64,000 bases of DNA, from NCBI GenBank assembly GCA_937871285.1, contig CALMQS010000087.1:18038-82037 (forward strand), in the 5' to 3' direction. Below, piece by piece: positions 9,241 to 18,882 of this stretch. The notes beneath the pieces were generated by a model, which worked only from the letters and a program-made list of their open reading frames with translations, was not told where the DNA came from and ran no database searches. Origin of the DNA: an uncultured Sphingobacteriales bacterium. Its GTDB lineage: Bacteria; Bacteroidota; Bacteroidia; Chitinophagales; Chitinophagaceae. Made by a program: the position numbers and the translations under genes. Numbering within the stretch: position 1 is the first letter of the stretch; the number at the start of each line of letters is the position of its first letter.

Positions 9241-9289
9241 TGCTAAAATAAAAAGAAAGACCCAACAGGTAGTATAAACCTGCCGGGCC
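9241..9289 (-). terminator. Terminator of porV
   Basis: Read on the minus strand, GGCAGGT..ACCTG pairs around a short loop (9261-9287) with an outer GGG/CCC pairing. It is followed by a T-rich run (complement of 9241-9258). Confidence 0.7.
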
Positions 9290-9315
9290 TGAAAAAAATA
9301 AGCCGGGCTTCCGTT

Positions 9316-10458
9316 TTAATCGCTTCCCGTTTCCAGTTCACCGCCAAAGTTAAACAGGAGGCTGAAACGGATGGTATTGGAAAGCGGGTTCCTGTTTACC
9401 CCGTTACCCGAAGGCAGAAGATAGGAAAAGTTCAACCCGAAAATATTGTAATTGATACCCACGCCGAGGGTAACATAGCTTCTTTTTCCCATATTGGCGC
9501 TTTCGCCATAATAGCCTGCTCTTAAAGCAAACTGGTCGTTATACATATATTCACCGCCAACAGAGTAGGCAAGTGCGTTATTGCTGAATGACTTGAACCA
9601 GCCGGTTACCACGCCATCGCTGTTATACTTGGCATAGTCGGCAGAATCTGCATTACTTCCGGGCGGAGCCGGTACCAGCAATTTATTGAATTCACCATTC
9701 AACGTTATTTTATGTACTTCGTTGGTAACCCAGGTATGCCCAACGCCAACACCAAAATTAGCGGGTATAAAATTCCGCTGGCTGGCGTCGGAAGTATATG
9801 AAATTTTGGAGCCCAGGTTGGTAAAGGCAGCGCCAACATTCCAGCCCTGTCCTTCTTCATTGGCTGTTGTGTAATACAATCCAATATCGCCGGCTACGGC
9901 GGTACCTGCTTTATAGGAGTATCCATTGGCAGATGCCCCACCCGCAAGGTTGGAATAAATATATCGCAGCGCTACGCCTAAGGATAACTGGTCAGATAAT
10001 TTACGGGAATAGCCAAGGTCCAGTCCAAACTCCCTCGGGTTAAATTGATTCAGATCATTCCCTAAAGCATCTGTGAACTGTATATTACCCAGGCTAAAAT
10101 AACGCAGTGAAGCAGAGATCGCCTGTTGCTCATCAAATTTATAGTACCCGGCCAAAGATGCCAGGAACACATCATTTAATCCCAGGTCCTTTAACCAGGG
10201 CGTATAGGTAAGTCCAAGTCCGGCACTGCTTTTAGTGAAAGGGTACTTGGCAACATTATAAAATTGTGAGTTGATATCCGGTGTGGTAGCTATGCCCATA
10301 TCTCCCATACCGCCTGCACGGGCATCGGGTGAAATACGCAGGAAAGGAACCGCGGTGGTAACAATATTGATCGGTTCGGCACTTTGCGCAAGGGAACTAA
10401 CCGATATTCCTAAAAGCAGCAGGCAGGTACCAGAAAATCTCCTCAATGAATGTTTCAT
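9316..10458 (-). CDS. porV: Type IX secretion outer-membrane protein PorV
   Basis: 380 aa with a signal peptide (MKHSLRRFSGTCLLLLGIS...LAQ). The mature protein opens with the PorV hallmark AVPFLRISPDARAGGMGDMG and continues as a FadL-like 14-strand barrel with many aromatic-ended strands, closing on ...IRFSLLFNFGG. PorV shuttles type IX cargo from the SprA translocon to the PorU sortase in the outer membrane. The gene is divergent from gldJ, as in many Bacteroidota, but porU, which often sits between them, is not in the window. Confidence 0.9.
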   Translation of the reverse strand: MKHSLRRFSGTCLLLLGISVSSLAQSAEPINIVTTAVPFLRISPDARAGGMGDMGIATTPDINSQFYNVAKYPFTKSSAGLGLTYTPWLKDLGLNDVFLASLAGYYKFDEQQAISASLRYFSLGNIQFTDALGNDLNQFNPREFGLDLGYSRKLSDQLSLGVALRYIYSNLAGGASANGYSYKAGTAVAGDIGLYYTTANEEGQGWNVGAAFTNLGSKISYTSDASQRNFIPANFGVGVGHTWVTNEVHKITLNGEFNKLLVPAPPGSNADSADYAKYNSDGVVTGWFKSFSNNALAYSVGGEYMYNDQFALRAGYYGESANMGKRSYVTLGVGINYNIFGLNFSYLLPSGNGVNRNPLSNTIRFSLLFNFGGELETGSD

Positions 10459-10907
10459 CAGAAATTGTGTTTGATTGAAAAAGAATAAAAAAGTAGCATT
10501 CTATTCAATATTCTAATTCCGTTTAATACGTTATGAAATTGATTTGCAAAGTAAGACAGTGTTTTTTGTTTTTCAGGGCTTTTCATCTTCAAATTGTTAA
10601 CATCCCTCAAAACCGGCCAGATTTAACAATTACCATGCCTCCTTTCAGTTAAACCTTCTCTTACAAACGGGGTAAAAAAATAAATATTGTTTTACCTATG
10701 ATTTTCACCACTTTGGCTTAATAATAGCTGGGGTTTTGTAAGTTTAGCATTTAATAAACACAAAAGGCCTCCGGCATTTTTGTAAAGTAATTAAATTGCA
10801 TGTTGTTAATCATGCTTTAGGCCTGTTAAAAGGAAGGGTGTGGCTTTCTTTTAATACAATATTTAGAGTGTATACCCGTTATCTTTTTTTAGTTTAAATC
10901 CAGCAAA
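10459..10907. other. Divergent porV/gldJ intergenic region
   Basis: 450 bp, AT-rich, without a convincing ORF. It must hold both promoters. Only imperfect -7 boxes were seen: TTACTTTG on the minus strand near 10545 for porV, and TATCTTTT at 10880-10887 for gldJ. The length suggests a long leader or a regulatory site. Confidence 0.5.
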
Positions 10908-12467
10908 ATGCAAAGACTACTGAATTTTAAGAGTTTGCTTTTTTTATCTGCAGTTGCCCTGCTTTTCAGTTCATGTAAAAATGGACTTTTTGGCAAGAAG
11001 AAGTTCGAGAAATCGGACGTAACCGGTTGGAACTACAACGATAAAAACATGGGTGGTTTCAACGTATCCAAGGAAAAAGAGCAAAATACCGGTCCCGGAC
11101 TGGTGTTTGTACAGGGGGGTACGTTTACTATGGGTGCTACAGACGAGGATGTAATGGGAGACTGGAATAATATACCTCGCCGTGTAACCGTTTCTTCTTT
11201 TTATATTGATAAAACAGAGGTTGCCAACGTGCATTACCGCGAATACCTGCACTGGCTGGAATCTGTATTTGATGATCCCCAGTATGCTACAGTTGTAGAA
11301 GCAGCCAGGCCTGATACCCTGGTTTGGAGAGAAGAGCTGGCATATAATGAGCCGCTGGTAGAGTACTATTTCCGTCATCCTTCCTATAATTATTACCCGG
11401 TAGTGGGTGTAAGCTGGAAACAGGCTAATGATTTTTGCCTTTGGCGCAGCGATAGGGTAAATGAAAGAATACTGGTTGAAAAAGGATACATCAATAAAAA
11501 CCAGTTGAAAACAACACAGGGGCAGGGACAGGAAAACTTTAACACACAGGCTTACCTGAAAGATTTATACCAGCCGCAACCCGGCAAACCCAAGAAAAAT
11601 CCTTTAATGGATGCTAACGGCAGACCCAGAACAAAAGTAACTTTTGAAGACGGATATATGCTGCCGAATTACAGGCTGCCCACTGAAGCGGAATGGGAAT
11701 ATGCCGCCTATGGCTATATCAATCAAAACCCCAAACCAAAGAAAAAGTCTAATGGTTCGGGCGAAGAGCTGATTAAAGAAAAACAGGTATACTCCTGGAG
11801 CCAGAATGTTAATGGCTTGCGTGATGGACGCCATGGAAGCTGGCAGGGTAAGTTCCTGGCCAACTTTAAACGTGGTAGTGGTGATATGATGGGCGTGGCA
11901 GGCGGTTTAAATGATAACGCTTCCATACCGGGTCCTGTAGATGCCTTTTATCCTAATGGCTTCGGTTTATATAACATGTCGGGAAATGTTAATGAGTGGG
12001 TGGCTGACGTATACCGTCCGCTTTCCAGCATAGATAATGATGACTTCAATCCTTACCGTGGTAACCGCTTTGAAAAATTCAAGAAAAATGAAAATAGCGA
12101 ATTTGAAAGAGATAGCTTGGGCAGGGTGGTAAAGGAATTTGTTACCGATGAAGAAAGTAAGAACCGCCGGAACTACCAGAGAGGTAATGTAATTGACTAT
12201 CTTGATGGTGACTCTGCCTCGCAGGTTACTTATGGCTACGGGAAAACCACGTTAATCAGCGACCATGCTAGGGTAATTAAAGGGGGTAGCTGGAACGACC
12301 GTGCTTTCTGGTTAAGCCCGGGCACACGCCGCTTCCTGGATGAAACGCAGGGCAGCAGCACGGTTGGTTTCCGTTGCGCTATGGACAGGGTAGGAAGCCA
12401 GGAAGGCAATGGCTTTAAACCAGGTAACAACTGGAGTAAACGCCGTCAGAATTCCCGCAAAAACTAA
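10908..12467 (+). CDS. gldJ: Gliding motility / type IX secretion lipoprotein GldJ
   Basis: 519 aa. The lipobox at LLFSSC marks an outer-membrane-directed lipoprotein. The rest is an FGE-sulfatase (SUMF1-like) domain: GGTFTMGA, FYIDKTEVANVHYREYL, RLPTEAEWEYAAYG, NMSGNVNEWVADVYR, IKGGSWNDRAFW and TVGFRCAMD. The order and the ATEVAN/HYREYL phrase fit GldJ, which stabilises GldK and the gliding motor ring. GldK is the main alternative, but GldJ is favoured by the adjacent porV. Insertions between the FGE core motifs (about residues 190-230 and 395-430) are typical of GldJ. Confidence 0.85.
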   Translation: MQRLLNFKSLLFLSAVALLFSSCKNGLFGKKKFEKSDVTGWNYNDKNMGGFNVSKEKEQNTGPGLVFVQGGTFTMGATDEDVMGDWNNIPRRVTVSSFYIDKTEVANVHYREYLHWLESVFDDPQYATVVEAARPDTLVWREELAYNEPLVEYYFRHPSYNYYPVVGVSWKQANDFCLWRSDRVNERILVEKGYINKNQLKTTQGQGQENFNTQAYLKDLYQPQPGKPKKNPLMDANGRPRTKVTFEDGYMLPNYRLPTEAEWEYAAYGYINQNPKPKKKSNGSGEELIKEKQVYSWSQNVNGLRDGRHGSWQGKFLANFKRGSGDMMGVAGGLNDNASIPGPVDAFYPNGFGLYNMSGNVNEWVADVYRPLSSIDNDDFNPYRGNRFEKFKKNENSEFERDSLGRVVKEFVTDEESKNRRNYQRGNVIDYLDGDSASQVTYGYGKTTLISDHARVIKGGSWNDRAFWLSPGTRRFLDETQGSSTVGFRCAMDRVGSQEGNGFKPGNNWSKRRQNSRKN

Positions 12468-12490
12468 TATGTAATCTTTTTTAATAAAGT

Positions 12491-12522
12491 AATACCTTCT
12501 CTCCGGAGAGGGTATTTTTTTT
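12491..12522 (+). terminator. Terminator of gldJ
   Basis: AATACC/GGTATT arms enclose the CTCTCCGGAGAG palindrome, followed by an eight-T run. Confidence 0.85.
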
Positions 12523-12533
12523 GGATGGGGCAT

Positions 12534-12611
12534 GAGGTATGAGGTATGAGGTATGAGGTAAAAGGTATGAGGTATGAGGGTATAAGGTATAAGGTATGAG
12601 GGTATAAGGTG
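12534..12611. repeat. Heptanucleotide array (GGTATGA/GGTATAA)
   Basis: About eleven imperfect 7-mers of the form GGTATGA or GGTATAA, some with one extra G. It is intergenic, just past the gldJ terminator. The same unit recurs at 28146, 35205, 46085 and elsewhere. Confidence 0.9.
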
Positions 12612-12644
12612 GGTTACTGCTAATGATAGGGGGAATGCTCCTTT

Positions 12645-12780
12645 TAATTTGTAGTTTATTGTTTTTAGTTTACAGTTGGGATTTCGCTTCGGATTTCCCC
12701 TTCGGCTTTGAAATTTATCCGCCCCGGCGGACAAGCCTGCCTGCCGGTAGCAAGTTTGGTTCCTGTGATTTGGTTCCTGG
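12645..12780 (+). repeat. Dispersed repeat R2 (forward copy)
   Basis: Matches the reverse complement of 22123-22262 across TTTGTAGTTTA, TTTCGCTTCGGATTT, AAATTTATCCGCCCCGGCGG, GCCTGCCTGCCGG and AAGTTTGGTTC. It contains a GC-rich inverted stretch able to fold. A further TTCGGATTT-rich tail runs to about 12840. No ORF. Confidence 0.85.
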
Positions 12781-12879
12781 TTCTTTTCGGCTGTATTTCC
12801 CTTCGGATTTCGGATTTCCGTCTTCGGATTTTAAAAGTCATTGAGGTAAAACAAAAAATTTTAGTATTTTTTTACTAAA

Positions 12880-12913
12880 TTTGTTAGTGTTAATAAGTTT
12901 ATATATATCTTTA
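12880..12913 (+). promoter_or_regulatory. Probable recA promoter
   Basis: -33 TTTG at 12880-12883 and -7 TATCTTTA at 12906-12913 (one mismatch to TAnnTTTG), spaced by 22 nt, about 44 nt before the recA ATG. No SOS-type box was recognised. Confidence 0.5.
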
Positions 12914-12956
12914 CATCCAACAGTTAATTTTGAGTACATAAAAACCTCATACAACT

Positions 12957-13961
12957 ATGTCAAGCAATGAAAAATTAAAAGCGCTCAAGCTAACCATGGA
13001 CAAAATTGAAAAAGACTATGGTAAAGGCAGTGTAATGATGATGAATGAAAAAGGCGTACAGCAGATAGAAGTTATTTCTACAGGATCAATAGGATTAGAT
13101 GTGGCTTTAGGTGTTGGTGGTGTGCCAAAGGGAAGGGTTATTGAAATATATGGACCTGAATCTTCGGGTAAAACCACTATTGCCATACATATCATTGCTG
13201 AAGCGCAAAAAAAAGGAGGAGTATGCGCTATTATAGATGCGGAACATGCTTTTGACAGCGCTTATGCGCAAAAACTGGGTGTGGACATAGACAACCTGCT
13301 GATCTCCCAGCCCGATTATGGTGAGCAGGGGCTTGAGATCGCGGATCGCCTGATTCTTTCCGGCGCCTTAGATGTGGTAGTCATAGATTCTGTAGCCGCA
13401 CTTGTACCTAAAAGTGAGCTGGAAGGAGAAATGGGAGACAGTAAAATGGGGATGCAGGCGAGACTGATGTCGCAAGCCCTGCGTAAACTAACGGCTACCA
13501 TCAGCAAAACCAATACGGTATGTATTTTTATTAACCAGTTAAGGGAAAAGATCGGTGTGATGTTTGGCAACCCCGAAACCACTACGGGTGGTAATGCATT
13601 AAAGTTTTACGCATCAGTGCGGTTAGATATCAGGCGCATGGCGCAGATTAAAGACGGAGATGAGGCCGTGGGTAACCGCGTAAAAGTTAAAGTAGTAAAA
13701 AATAAAGTAGCACCCCCTTTCCGTGCGGCCGAATTTGACATTGTGTATGGTGAAGGCATTTCAAAAGCCGGTGAAATTATTGATATGGGGGTTGAAATGA
13801 ATATCATACAAAAGAGCGGGAGCTGGTATAGCTATAATACGGATAAGCTGGGACAAGGCCGGGACTCCGTAAAGCAGTTGCTGATTGATAACCCGGGACT
13901 GGCAAATGAAATTGAAGCTAAGATCAGGGAAAAGATCAAGGAATTGCAGTTGGCATCATAA
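12957..13961 (+). CDS. recA: Recombinase RecA
   Basis: Central homologous-recombination ATPase; it forms filaments on single-stranded DNA and drives strand exchange and SOS signalling. Walker A GPESSGKT lies at about residue 66, Walker B at [10 protein letters not shown], the L2/DNA-binding region at [27 protein letters not shown] (start), and a Lys-rich C-terminal domain follows. 334 aa, slightly shorter than E. coli RecA because the acidic C-tail is absent, which is common in this phylum. It stands alone with its own promoter and terminator. Confidence 0.98.
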   Translation: MSSNEKLKALKLTMDKIEKDYGKGSVMMMNEKGVQQIEVISTGSIGLDVALGVGGVPKGRVIEIYGPESSGKTTIAIHIIAEAQKKGGVCAIIDAEHAFDSAYAQKLGVDIDNLLISQPDYGEQGLEIADRLILSGALDVVVIDSVAALVPKSELEGEMGDSKMGMQARLMSQALRKLTATISKTNTVCIFINQLREKIGVMFGNPETTTGGNALKFYASVRLDIRRMAQIKDGDEAVGNRVKVKVVKNKVAPPFRAAEFDIVYGEGISKAGEIIDMGVEMNIIQKSGSWYSYNTDKLGQGRDSVKQLLIDNPGLANEIEAKIREKIKELQLAS

Positions 13962-13998
13962 TATTCACCTTTTTAATAATGGACGGTTATTAAGGCTG

Positions 13999-14030
13999 GC
14001 CGTTGAAATTCATTTTTCAACGGCTTTTTT
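13999..14030 (+). terminator. Terminator of recA
   Basis: Perfect 10-bp stem GCCGTTGAAA/TTTCAACGGC (13999-14023), followed by TTTTTT. Confidence 0.92.
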
Positions 14031-14158
14031 AATCTGTGCTTAACAGCTATCAGGTAGTAAAAAATATGACTTATTATTGCAGGGATAAAATTAATAAATG
14101 AGTCAGGCTCTTCTTTATCACTAATTGGGTTTTACTTTTCCCACATAAAACAGTATGC

Positions 14159-14611
14159 ATGACAACCTCCCGCATTTTAGGCGCCCGTAAACGCATAGCG
14201 TTAGTGGCACATGATAATAAAAAGAAAGACCTTATGGAATGGGCAGAGTTTAACAAGGCTGTATTGGCGCGGCATGAGCTGATCGCTACGGGCACTACAG
14301 GAAAACTGCTTGAAGAAAGGTTAGACCGGCCTGTAAAACAGGTACTGAGCGGCCCATTGGGCGGTGATCAGCAAATTGGAGCCATGATTGCCACAGGGGA
14401 AGTTGACGTGCTTATCTTTTTTTGGGATCCAATGGAAGCCCAGCCGCACGATCCGGATGTAAAAGCATTGCTCCGCCTGGCGGTGGTTTGGAATATCCCT
14501 GCAGCAAGCAACAGAACCAGTTCAGACTTTTTAATGACCTCTCATCTTATGCATGAAGTGTATGAAGCTGTAATACCCGATTACAGCGGTTATATAAAAC
14601 GAAAGCTATAA
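14159..14611 (+). CDS. mgsA: Methylglyoxal synthase
   Basis: Converts dihydroxyacetone phosphate to methylglyoxal and phosphate, a bypass of lower glycolysis under phosphate limitation. Family features: an opening strand IALVAHDNKKKDL, the phosphate loop ATGTTG, the catalytic Asp region GPLGGDQQIGAMIA, FFWDPMEAQPHDPDVKALLR, and PAASNRTSSDF. 150 aa is the usual size. Cytoplasmic hexamer in the family. It is followed by a GNAT gene 11 nt downstream, so probably co-transcribed. Confidence 0.96.
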   Translation: MTTSRILGARKRIALVAHDNKKKDLMEWAEFNKAVLARHELIATGTTGKLLEERLDRPVKQVLSGPLGGDQQIGAMIATGEVDVLIFFWDPMEAQPHDPDVKALLRLAVVWNIPAASNRTSSDFLMTSHLMHEVYEAVIPDYSGYIKRKL

Positions 14612-14622
14612 AATTTGCGTTC

Positions 14623-15123
14623 ATGCAGGTTACTTTACGCCCCTGGCAAAAAAAAGACCGTTTTCTTTTAGCTGAGCTGGCTAATAATATTAAGATATGG
14701 AACAATGTAAGGGACCGGCTGCCGCATCCATATAAAATGCAGCACGCTGCCGCATTTATAAAATATTGCCGGAAGCAGGATCCGCCGCATGTTTTGGCAA
14801 TTGAGGCCGAAGGGCAGCTTGCCGGATGCATAGGGCTTGAATTACAGGATGACATTTCGCGGATCAGCGCGGAACTGGGCTATTGGATAGGAGAACCATA
14901 TTGGGGAAAAGGTATTGCAACCGAAGCAATAAAACATATGCTGGAATATACATTTGAAAATTTTCCGGGGCTCGTCCGGCTTTATGCCCGGGTGTTCGAA
15001 TATAATAAAGCGTCTATGAAGGTGCTGGAGAAAAACGGTTTCCATCTTGAAGCGGTGCAGCAAAAATCGGCAATCAAAAATGATAAGATCACAGACGAAT
15101 ATGTTTGGGTGAAATTCAGATAA
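14623..15123 (+). CDS. GNAT acetyltransferase (RimJ/RimL type)
   Basis: 166 aa, one acetyltransferase domain. Motif A/B features: YWIGEPYWGKGIATEAIKHM (acetyl-CoA pyrophosphate loop, G-x-G-x-A) and RLYARVFEYNKASMKVLEKN, the Asn-x-x-S helix typical of the RimJ/RimL subgroup (Acetyltransf_3). The substrate is unknown: protein N-termini and small amines are both possible. It lies in a short unit with mgsA. Confidence 0.88.
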   Translation: MQVTLRPWQKKDRFLLAELANNIKIWNNVRDRLPHPYKMQHAAAFIKYCRKQDPPHVLAIEAEGQLAGCIGLELQDDISRISAELGYWIGEPYWGKGIATEAIKHMLEYTFENFPGLVRLYARVFEYNKASMKVLEKNGFHLEAVQQKSAIKNDKITDEYVWVKFR

Positions 15124-15158
15124 ACAACACACTGGAATTTCAGGAACAAGGATCAGCT

Positions 15159-15166
15159 TATCTTTG
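15159..15166 (+). promoter_or_regulatory. Bacteroidota -7 element before the acidic protein/uvrB unit
   Basis: TATCTTTG is a perfect TAnnTTTG box 19 nt before the ATG at 15185, giving a leader of about a dozen nucleotides. The -33 element is poor. Confidence 0.5.
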
Positions 15167-15184
15167 CAGGTATAAACGATAAAT

Positions 15185-15700
15185 ATGCAAAAAATTGAAC
15201 TGACCAACAAGCAATACAGGCTGCTATTGCAATTGGTATCTTTGGGCATTGATGTTATTGATAATGCGGCTTTAGGAAATGATGAAGAGGAAGAAGATGA
15301 CGCCGGTGAGGAGGAATCCCCGCTGTTGAACGATGCTGTTGAACTGGAAGATTTTCTTATGGCACAGTCAAAGCGGTTTGGCATAAAAGATATTATCCAG
15401 TACGATGCGGATGAAGATTATCTGGAATACAGCGAACCCTTTAGAGAAGAGCAGGAAACAATAGCCCATAGCGCCTATTTAAATAAAACTGCCGAAATTG
15501 CCTCGTTCCAGTTAGGGATGCGGGATTATAAAGAAGCGAATGGACCTGATACGCTTGAAAATATAACGCCCCAGGAGGGCGCGGATAAAATAATGTCCTT
15601 CTCCATGAAATACCTTAACGAAATATTTGAAAATGGCTTTGATAATTTTTACCTGAACACCGAAGGCCCTGCAAAAATTATCAGTCTGTCTGCTGAATAA
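15185..15700 (+). CDS. Acidic protein of unknown function upstream of uvrB
   Basis: 171 aa, strongly acidic, with an Asp/Glu run near residues 38-48 (DEEEEDDAGEEE). It has no signal peptide or membrane segment and is mostly helical. The N-terminus MQKIELTNKQYRLLLQLVSLG and the C-terminal half look well folded. It ends 7 nt before uvrB, so the two are almost certainly translated from one message. I do not recognise the family, and no catalytic motif is visible. The tight spacing is the only hint of a repair link. Confidence 0.8.
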   Translation: MQKIELTNKQYRLLLQLVSLGIDVIDNAALGNDEEEEDDAGEEESPLLNDAVELEDFLMAQSKRFGIKDIIQYDADEDYLEYSEPFREEQETIAHSAYLNKTAEIASFQLGMRDYKEANGPDTLENITPQEGADKIMSFSMKYLNEIFENGFDNFYLNTEGPAKIISLSAE

Positions 15701-15707
15701 AAATAAT

Positions 15708-17753
15708 ATGTCTTTCCGGTTACATTCATCATATACGCCTGCCGGCGATCAGCCGGAAGCCATTCGCCAGTTGACAGAGGGCATCCTGGAAGGAGAGGCG
15801 GACCAGGTTTTACTGGGCGTTACGGGTTCCGGTAAAACCTTTACCATGGCCAACGTAATACAAAATGTACAGCGCCCCACGCTGGTGCTTACGCATAATA
15901 AAACTTTGGTTGCCCAGTTGTATGGTGAGTTTAAACAATTCTTTCCTGAAAATGCAGTGGGATACTTTGTGTCGTATTACGACTATTACCAGCCCGAGGC
16001 ATACATGCCGGTGAGTGATACCTACATTGAAAAAGATCTTTCCATCAACGAGGAGCTGGATAAGCTGCGCCTGCAGGCTACAGCACAGTTACTGAGCGGA
16101 AGGCGTGATATTATTGTAGTGGCTTCGGTAAGCTGCATATATGGTATTGGTAATCCCGCTGAATTTGCGAATGGCATCATCCGCATTCACCAGGGACAGG
16201 TGATCAGCCGGCAGGGATTTTTACATGCGTTGGTAAATTCGTTATATAGCCGCAGCCAGGGCGACTTTAACCGGGGAAATTTCAGGGTGAAAGGCGATAC
16301 GGTAGATATTAACCTGCCCTATATGGACTATGGTTACCGCATCAGCTTTTTTGGAGATGAAATAGAGACCATAGAAACGCTGGAGATCAGCAGCGGCAAA
16401 CGGATCAGCACGGTAGAAAACGCGGCTATCTTTCCTGCCAACCTTTACCTGGCTCCCAAAGACCAGTTGCAGCAGGTGCTGTATGAAATACAGGATGAAA
16501 TGGACAGGCAGGTGGAATATTTTAAAAGGGAGGGTAAATACATAGAAGCGCAACGCCTGAGCGAGCGGGTGAATTATGATGTGGAGATGATCCGTGAGCT
16601 GGGCTATTGTAACGGGGTTGAAAATTATTCCAGGTTTTTTGACCGGCGGGCGCCGGGTACGCGGCCATTCTGTTTGATAGATTATTTTCCTGAGGATTTT
16701 TTGTGCGTCATTGACGAAAGCCATCAAACCGTTCCGCAGATCAGCGGCATGTATGGCGGCGACAGGAGCCGGAAATTAGTACTGGTTGATTATGGCTTCC
16801 GGCTTCCATCGGCAATGGATAACCGCCCGCTGAACTTTCATGAATTTGAATCTATGCTGAACCAAACGGTATATGTATCGGCCACACCGGGCGATTATGA
16901 GCTGGAAAAAACCGGTGGTGTGGTGGTAGAGCAGGTGGTACGGCCTACCGGGTTGCTTGATCCTCCCATTGAAATACGGCCAAGCGTGAACCAGATAGAT
17001 GACCTCTTAGATGAAATAGATAAAAGGATAACAAAGGGCGACCGGGTGCTGGTAACTACCTTAACCAAACGCATGGCCGAAGAGATGGATAAATACCTCC
17101 ATCGCATCAATGTGAAATCCAAATATATACACAGTGAAGTAGATACCCTGGAGCGGGTAGAAATATTGCGCCAGTTACGGCTTGGGGAAATAGATGTGCT
17201 GGTGGGGGTTAACCTGCTGCGTGAGGGGCTTGATCTGCCGGAAGTATCGCTGGTAGCCATATTGGATGCTGATAAGGAAGGTTTTTTGCGTAATGAAAAA
17301 TCACTGACCCAAACGGCGGGACGTGCGGCGAGAAACGTAGACGGGCTGGTTATTTTTTATGCGGATAAGATGACGGAAAGCATGCAGCGTACCATTGATG
17401 AAACGGATCGTCGCCGGGAAAAACAGGTCGCTTATAATATTGAGCATCATATTACTCCAGCAACCGTAATAAAATCAAAGGAGCAGGTATTTGCGCAAAC
17501 ATCGGTGCTGGATATTAAGGGCTATGATGTAAACAAGCCTTATGCAGTGGCCCCCGATGAAGACCTGGTAACTGTTGCCGCGGAAGACCAGGAAACCTAT
17601 CACACCGTTCCGCAAATGGAAAAAGCCATCTCAAAAATTAAAAAAGAAATGGAAAAGGCTGCCAGAGACCTCGACTTCATGGAAGCCGCCCGGTTAAGGG
17701 ATGAAATGTTTACCATGCAGAAGAAGCTGGATGAGATGAAGAAAGGCTATTGA
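15708..17753 (+). CDS. uvrB: Excinuclease ABC subunit UvrB
   Basis: Damage-verifying helicase of nucleotide excision repair; it receives DNA from UvrA and loads UvrC. Visible: the N-terminal signature PAGDQPEAI, Walker A GVTGSGKT (about residue 37), the beta-hairpin region YYDYYQPEAYMP, helicase motifs SVSCIYGIG, CVIDESHQT and LVGVNLLREGLDLPEVS, motif VI QTAGRAARN, and a C-terminal UVR domain (EKAARDLDFMEAARLRDEM) that contacts UvrC. 681 aa, full length. Confidence 0.98.
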   Translation: MSFRLHSSYTPAGDQPEAIRQLTEGILEGEADQVLLGVTGSGKTFTMANVIQNVQRPTLVLTHNKTLVAQLYGEFKQFFPENAVGYFVSYYDYYQPEAYMPVSDTYIEKDLSINEELDKLRLQATAQLLSGRRDIIVVASVSCIYGIGNPAEFANGIIRIHQGQVISRQGFLHALVNSLYSRSQGDFNRGNFRVKGDTVDINLPYMDYGYRISFFGDEIETIETLEISSGKRISTVENAAIFPANLYLAPKDQLQQVLYEIQDEMDRQVEYFKREGKYIEAQRLSERVNYDVEMIRELGYCNGVENYSRFFDRRAPGTRPFCLIDYFPEDFLCVIDESHQTVPQISGMYGGDRSRKLVLVDYGFRLPSAMDNRPLNFHEFESMLNQTVYVSATPGDYELEKTGGVVVEQVVRPTGLLDPPIEIRPSVNQIDDLLDEIDKRITKGDRVLVTTLTKRMAEEMDKYLHRINVKSKYIHSEVDTLERVEILRQLRLGEIDVLVGVNLLREGLDLPEVSLVAILDADKEGFLRNEKSLTQTAGRAARNVDGLVIFYADKMTESMQRTIDETDRRREKQVAYNIEHHITPATVIKSKEQVFAQTSVLDIKGYDVNKPYAVAPDEDLVTVAAEDQETYHTVPQMEKAISKIKKEMEKAARDLDFMEAARLRDEMFTMQKKLDEMKKGY

Positions 17754-17952
17754 TCCGGTGCAGGTTGGCGAACTGCGGATAATAGCGTTTCGTTTCGCCC
17801 GGCATACCGGGGTTAGTTATAACGTGTACATCCTTTTGCCATGTATCGTTTCAAACGCCGGGTTGATGGGATACGAAAATGAGTTGTCGCATGGCTTTGT
17901 TCCCTGTTTTTCATTTGGACTGACAGACGCGGCGCGCAAATAATTCCAATTC

Positions 17953-18783
17953 TTAAAAATATCCTTTAAAAGTTTGTGGCTGAAGCTGACAAAAACTTTC
18001 ATACTTACCATGCTTCATAAAAAATTGAGGGACTGAGGCAAAATCAAAAACACGATACAGATAGAAGTTGCTTTCTTTTAAGGTAGCAAAACTTAATTCG
18101 GTTTTTGTTAAAAAAATAGGTGTTTCTTTTGAAAGTTTTGTGGTTTTTACCTCTATATATCTATCTGATCCGTTATTGTTTTTTGAAAGGATATCAAATC
18201 CTGCACCATCATCTTTATCTTTTGCTATCCATTCCACTTTATCAGCAAAGCTTTCTTTGCCTGCCATTGTTAAACGCCATTTTTCATATTCAATTACCAA
18301 CTCTTCTCCAGCAGAGCCAAGGGATCGGTTATTTTGCTCCTTTTCAAGATAATTGATCTTCATTGCCATGTAAGTTGGCTCATCTTCTTTTACTTGGGAT
18401 ATTACATCTTCTTCATTTAAAAAATTCTTGAAATCAAAACCTCTATATGGTTGAGTTGTAATTACATCATTAGAGAATCGTTCGAACTCCTTTTCAAGGG
18501 AGATTTGATTTTCATTTATAAAATGTTTTATTTCTTCAACTAAAGTTTGCTGAAAATTAAACCGTGGTTTATACCCTTTGATAAAGGGAAGTCCCATATT
18601 TATTAATGCAGCACTTATGTTTTGATGTTTAAATTCAACAGAGCCTTTTGTCCTTTCATTTAAAAATGGAATGAGAGAGGCCCTGTGTTCGGATTTATTA
18701 TAATTTTGGCGTGACAGTTCGAGGAGGAGCATCTCAAAATAATCCTTCACTATTAACCTAACTTCATCTTTTGACCAAGCCAT
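17953..18783 (-). CDS. DUF3883 (putative nuclease-like) protein
   Basis: 276 aa, no signal peptide. The N-terminal 160 residues are helical and unrecognised. The C-terminal ~110 residues fit DUF3883: SAGEELVIEYEKWRL, then DDGAGFDILS, YIEVKTTK and TKTELSFATLKESNFYLYRV. The D...ExK arrangement (D in GFDI, E-V-K in IEVKTT) is that of PD-(D/E)xK-type folds. DUF3883 is known from plant NO VEIN proteins and from bacterial restriction/defence loci. Its codons are more AT-rich than those of neighbouring uvrB, and the locus looks acquired. Activity is inferred, not shown. Confidence 0.75.
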   Translation of the reverse strand: MAWSKDEVRLIVKDYFEMLLLELSRQNYNKSEHRASLIPFLNERTKGSVEFKHQNISAALINMGLPFIKGYKPRFNFQQTLVEEIKHFINENQISLEKEFERFSNDVITTQPYRGFDFKNFLNEEDVISQVKEDEPTYMAMKINYLEKEQNNRSLGSAGEELVIEYEKWRLTMAGKESFADKVEWIAKDKDDGAGFDILSKNNNGSDRYIEVKTTKLSKETPIFLTKTELSFATLKESNFYLYRVFDFASVPQFFMKHGKYESFCQLQPQTFKGYF

Positions 18784-18882
18784 AAAAATTATTCCTTTAA
18801 ACCATAATGAAATAATCAGAACCTACAAATTTCCTAATCACAACCAATTAATTTTTAGCAAACTCATTAGCTTGGGCGAAAG

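Noticed and set aside
17758..17943. 61-aa ORF after uvrB
   Set aside because: Short, no features, and next to a convergent gene; treated as non-coding.
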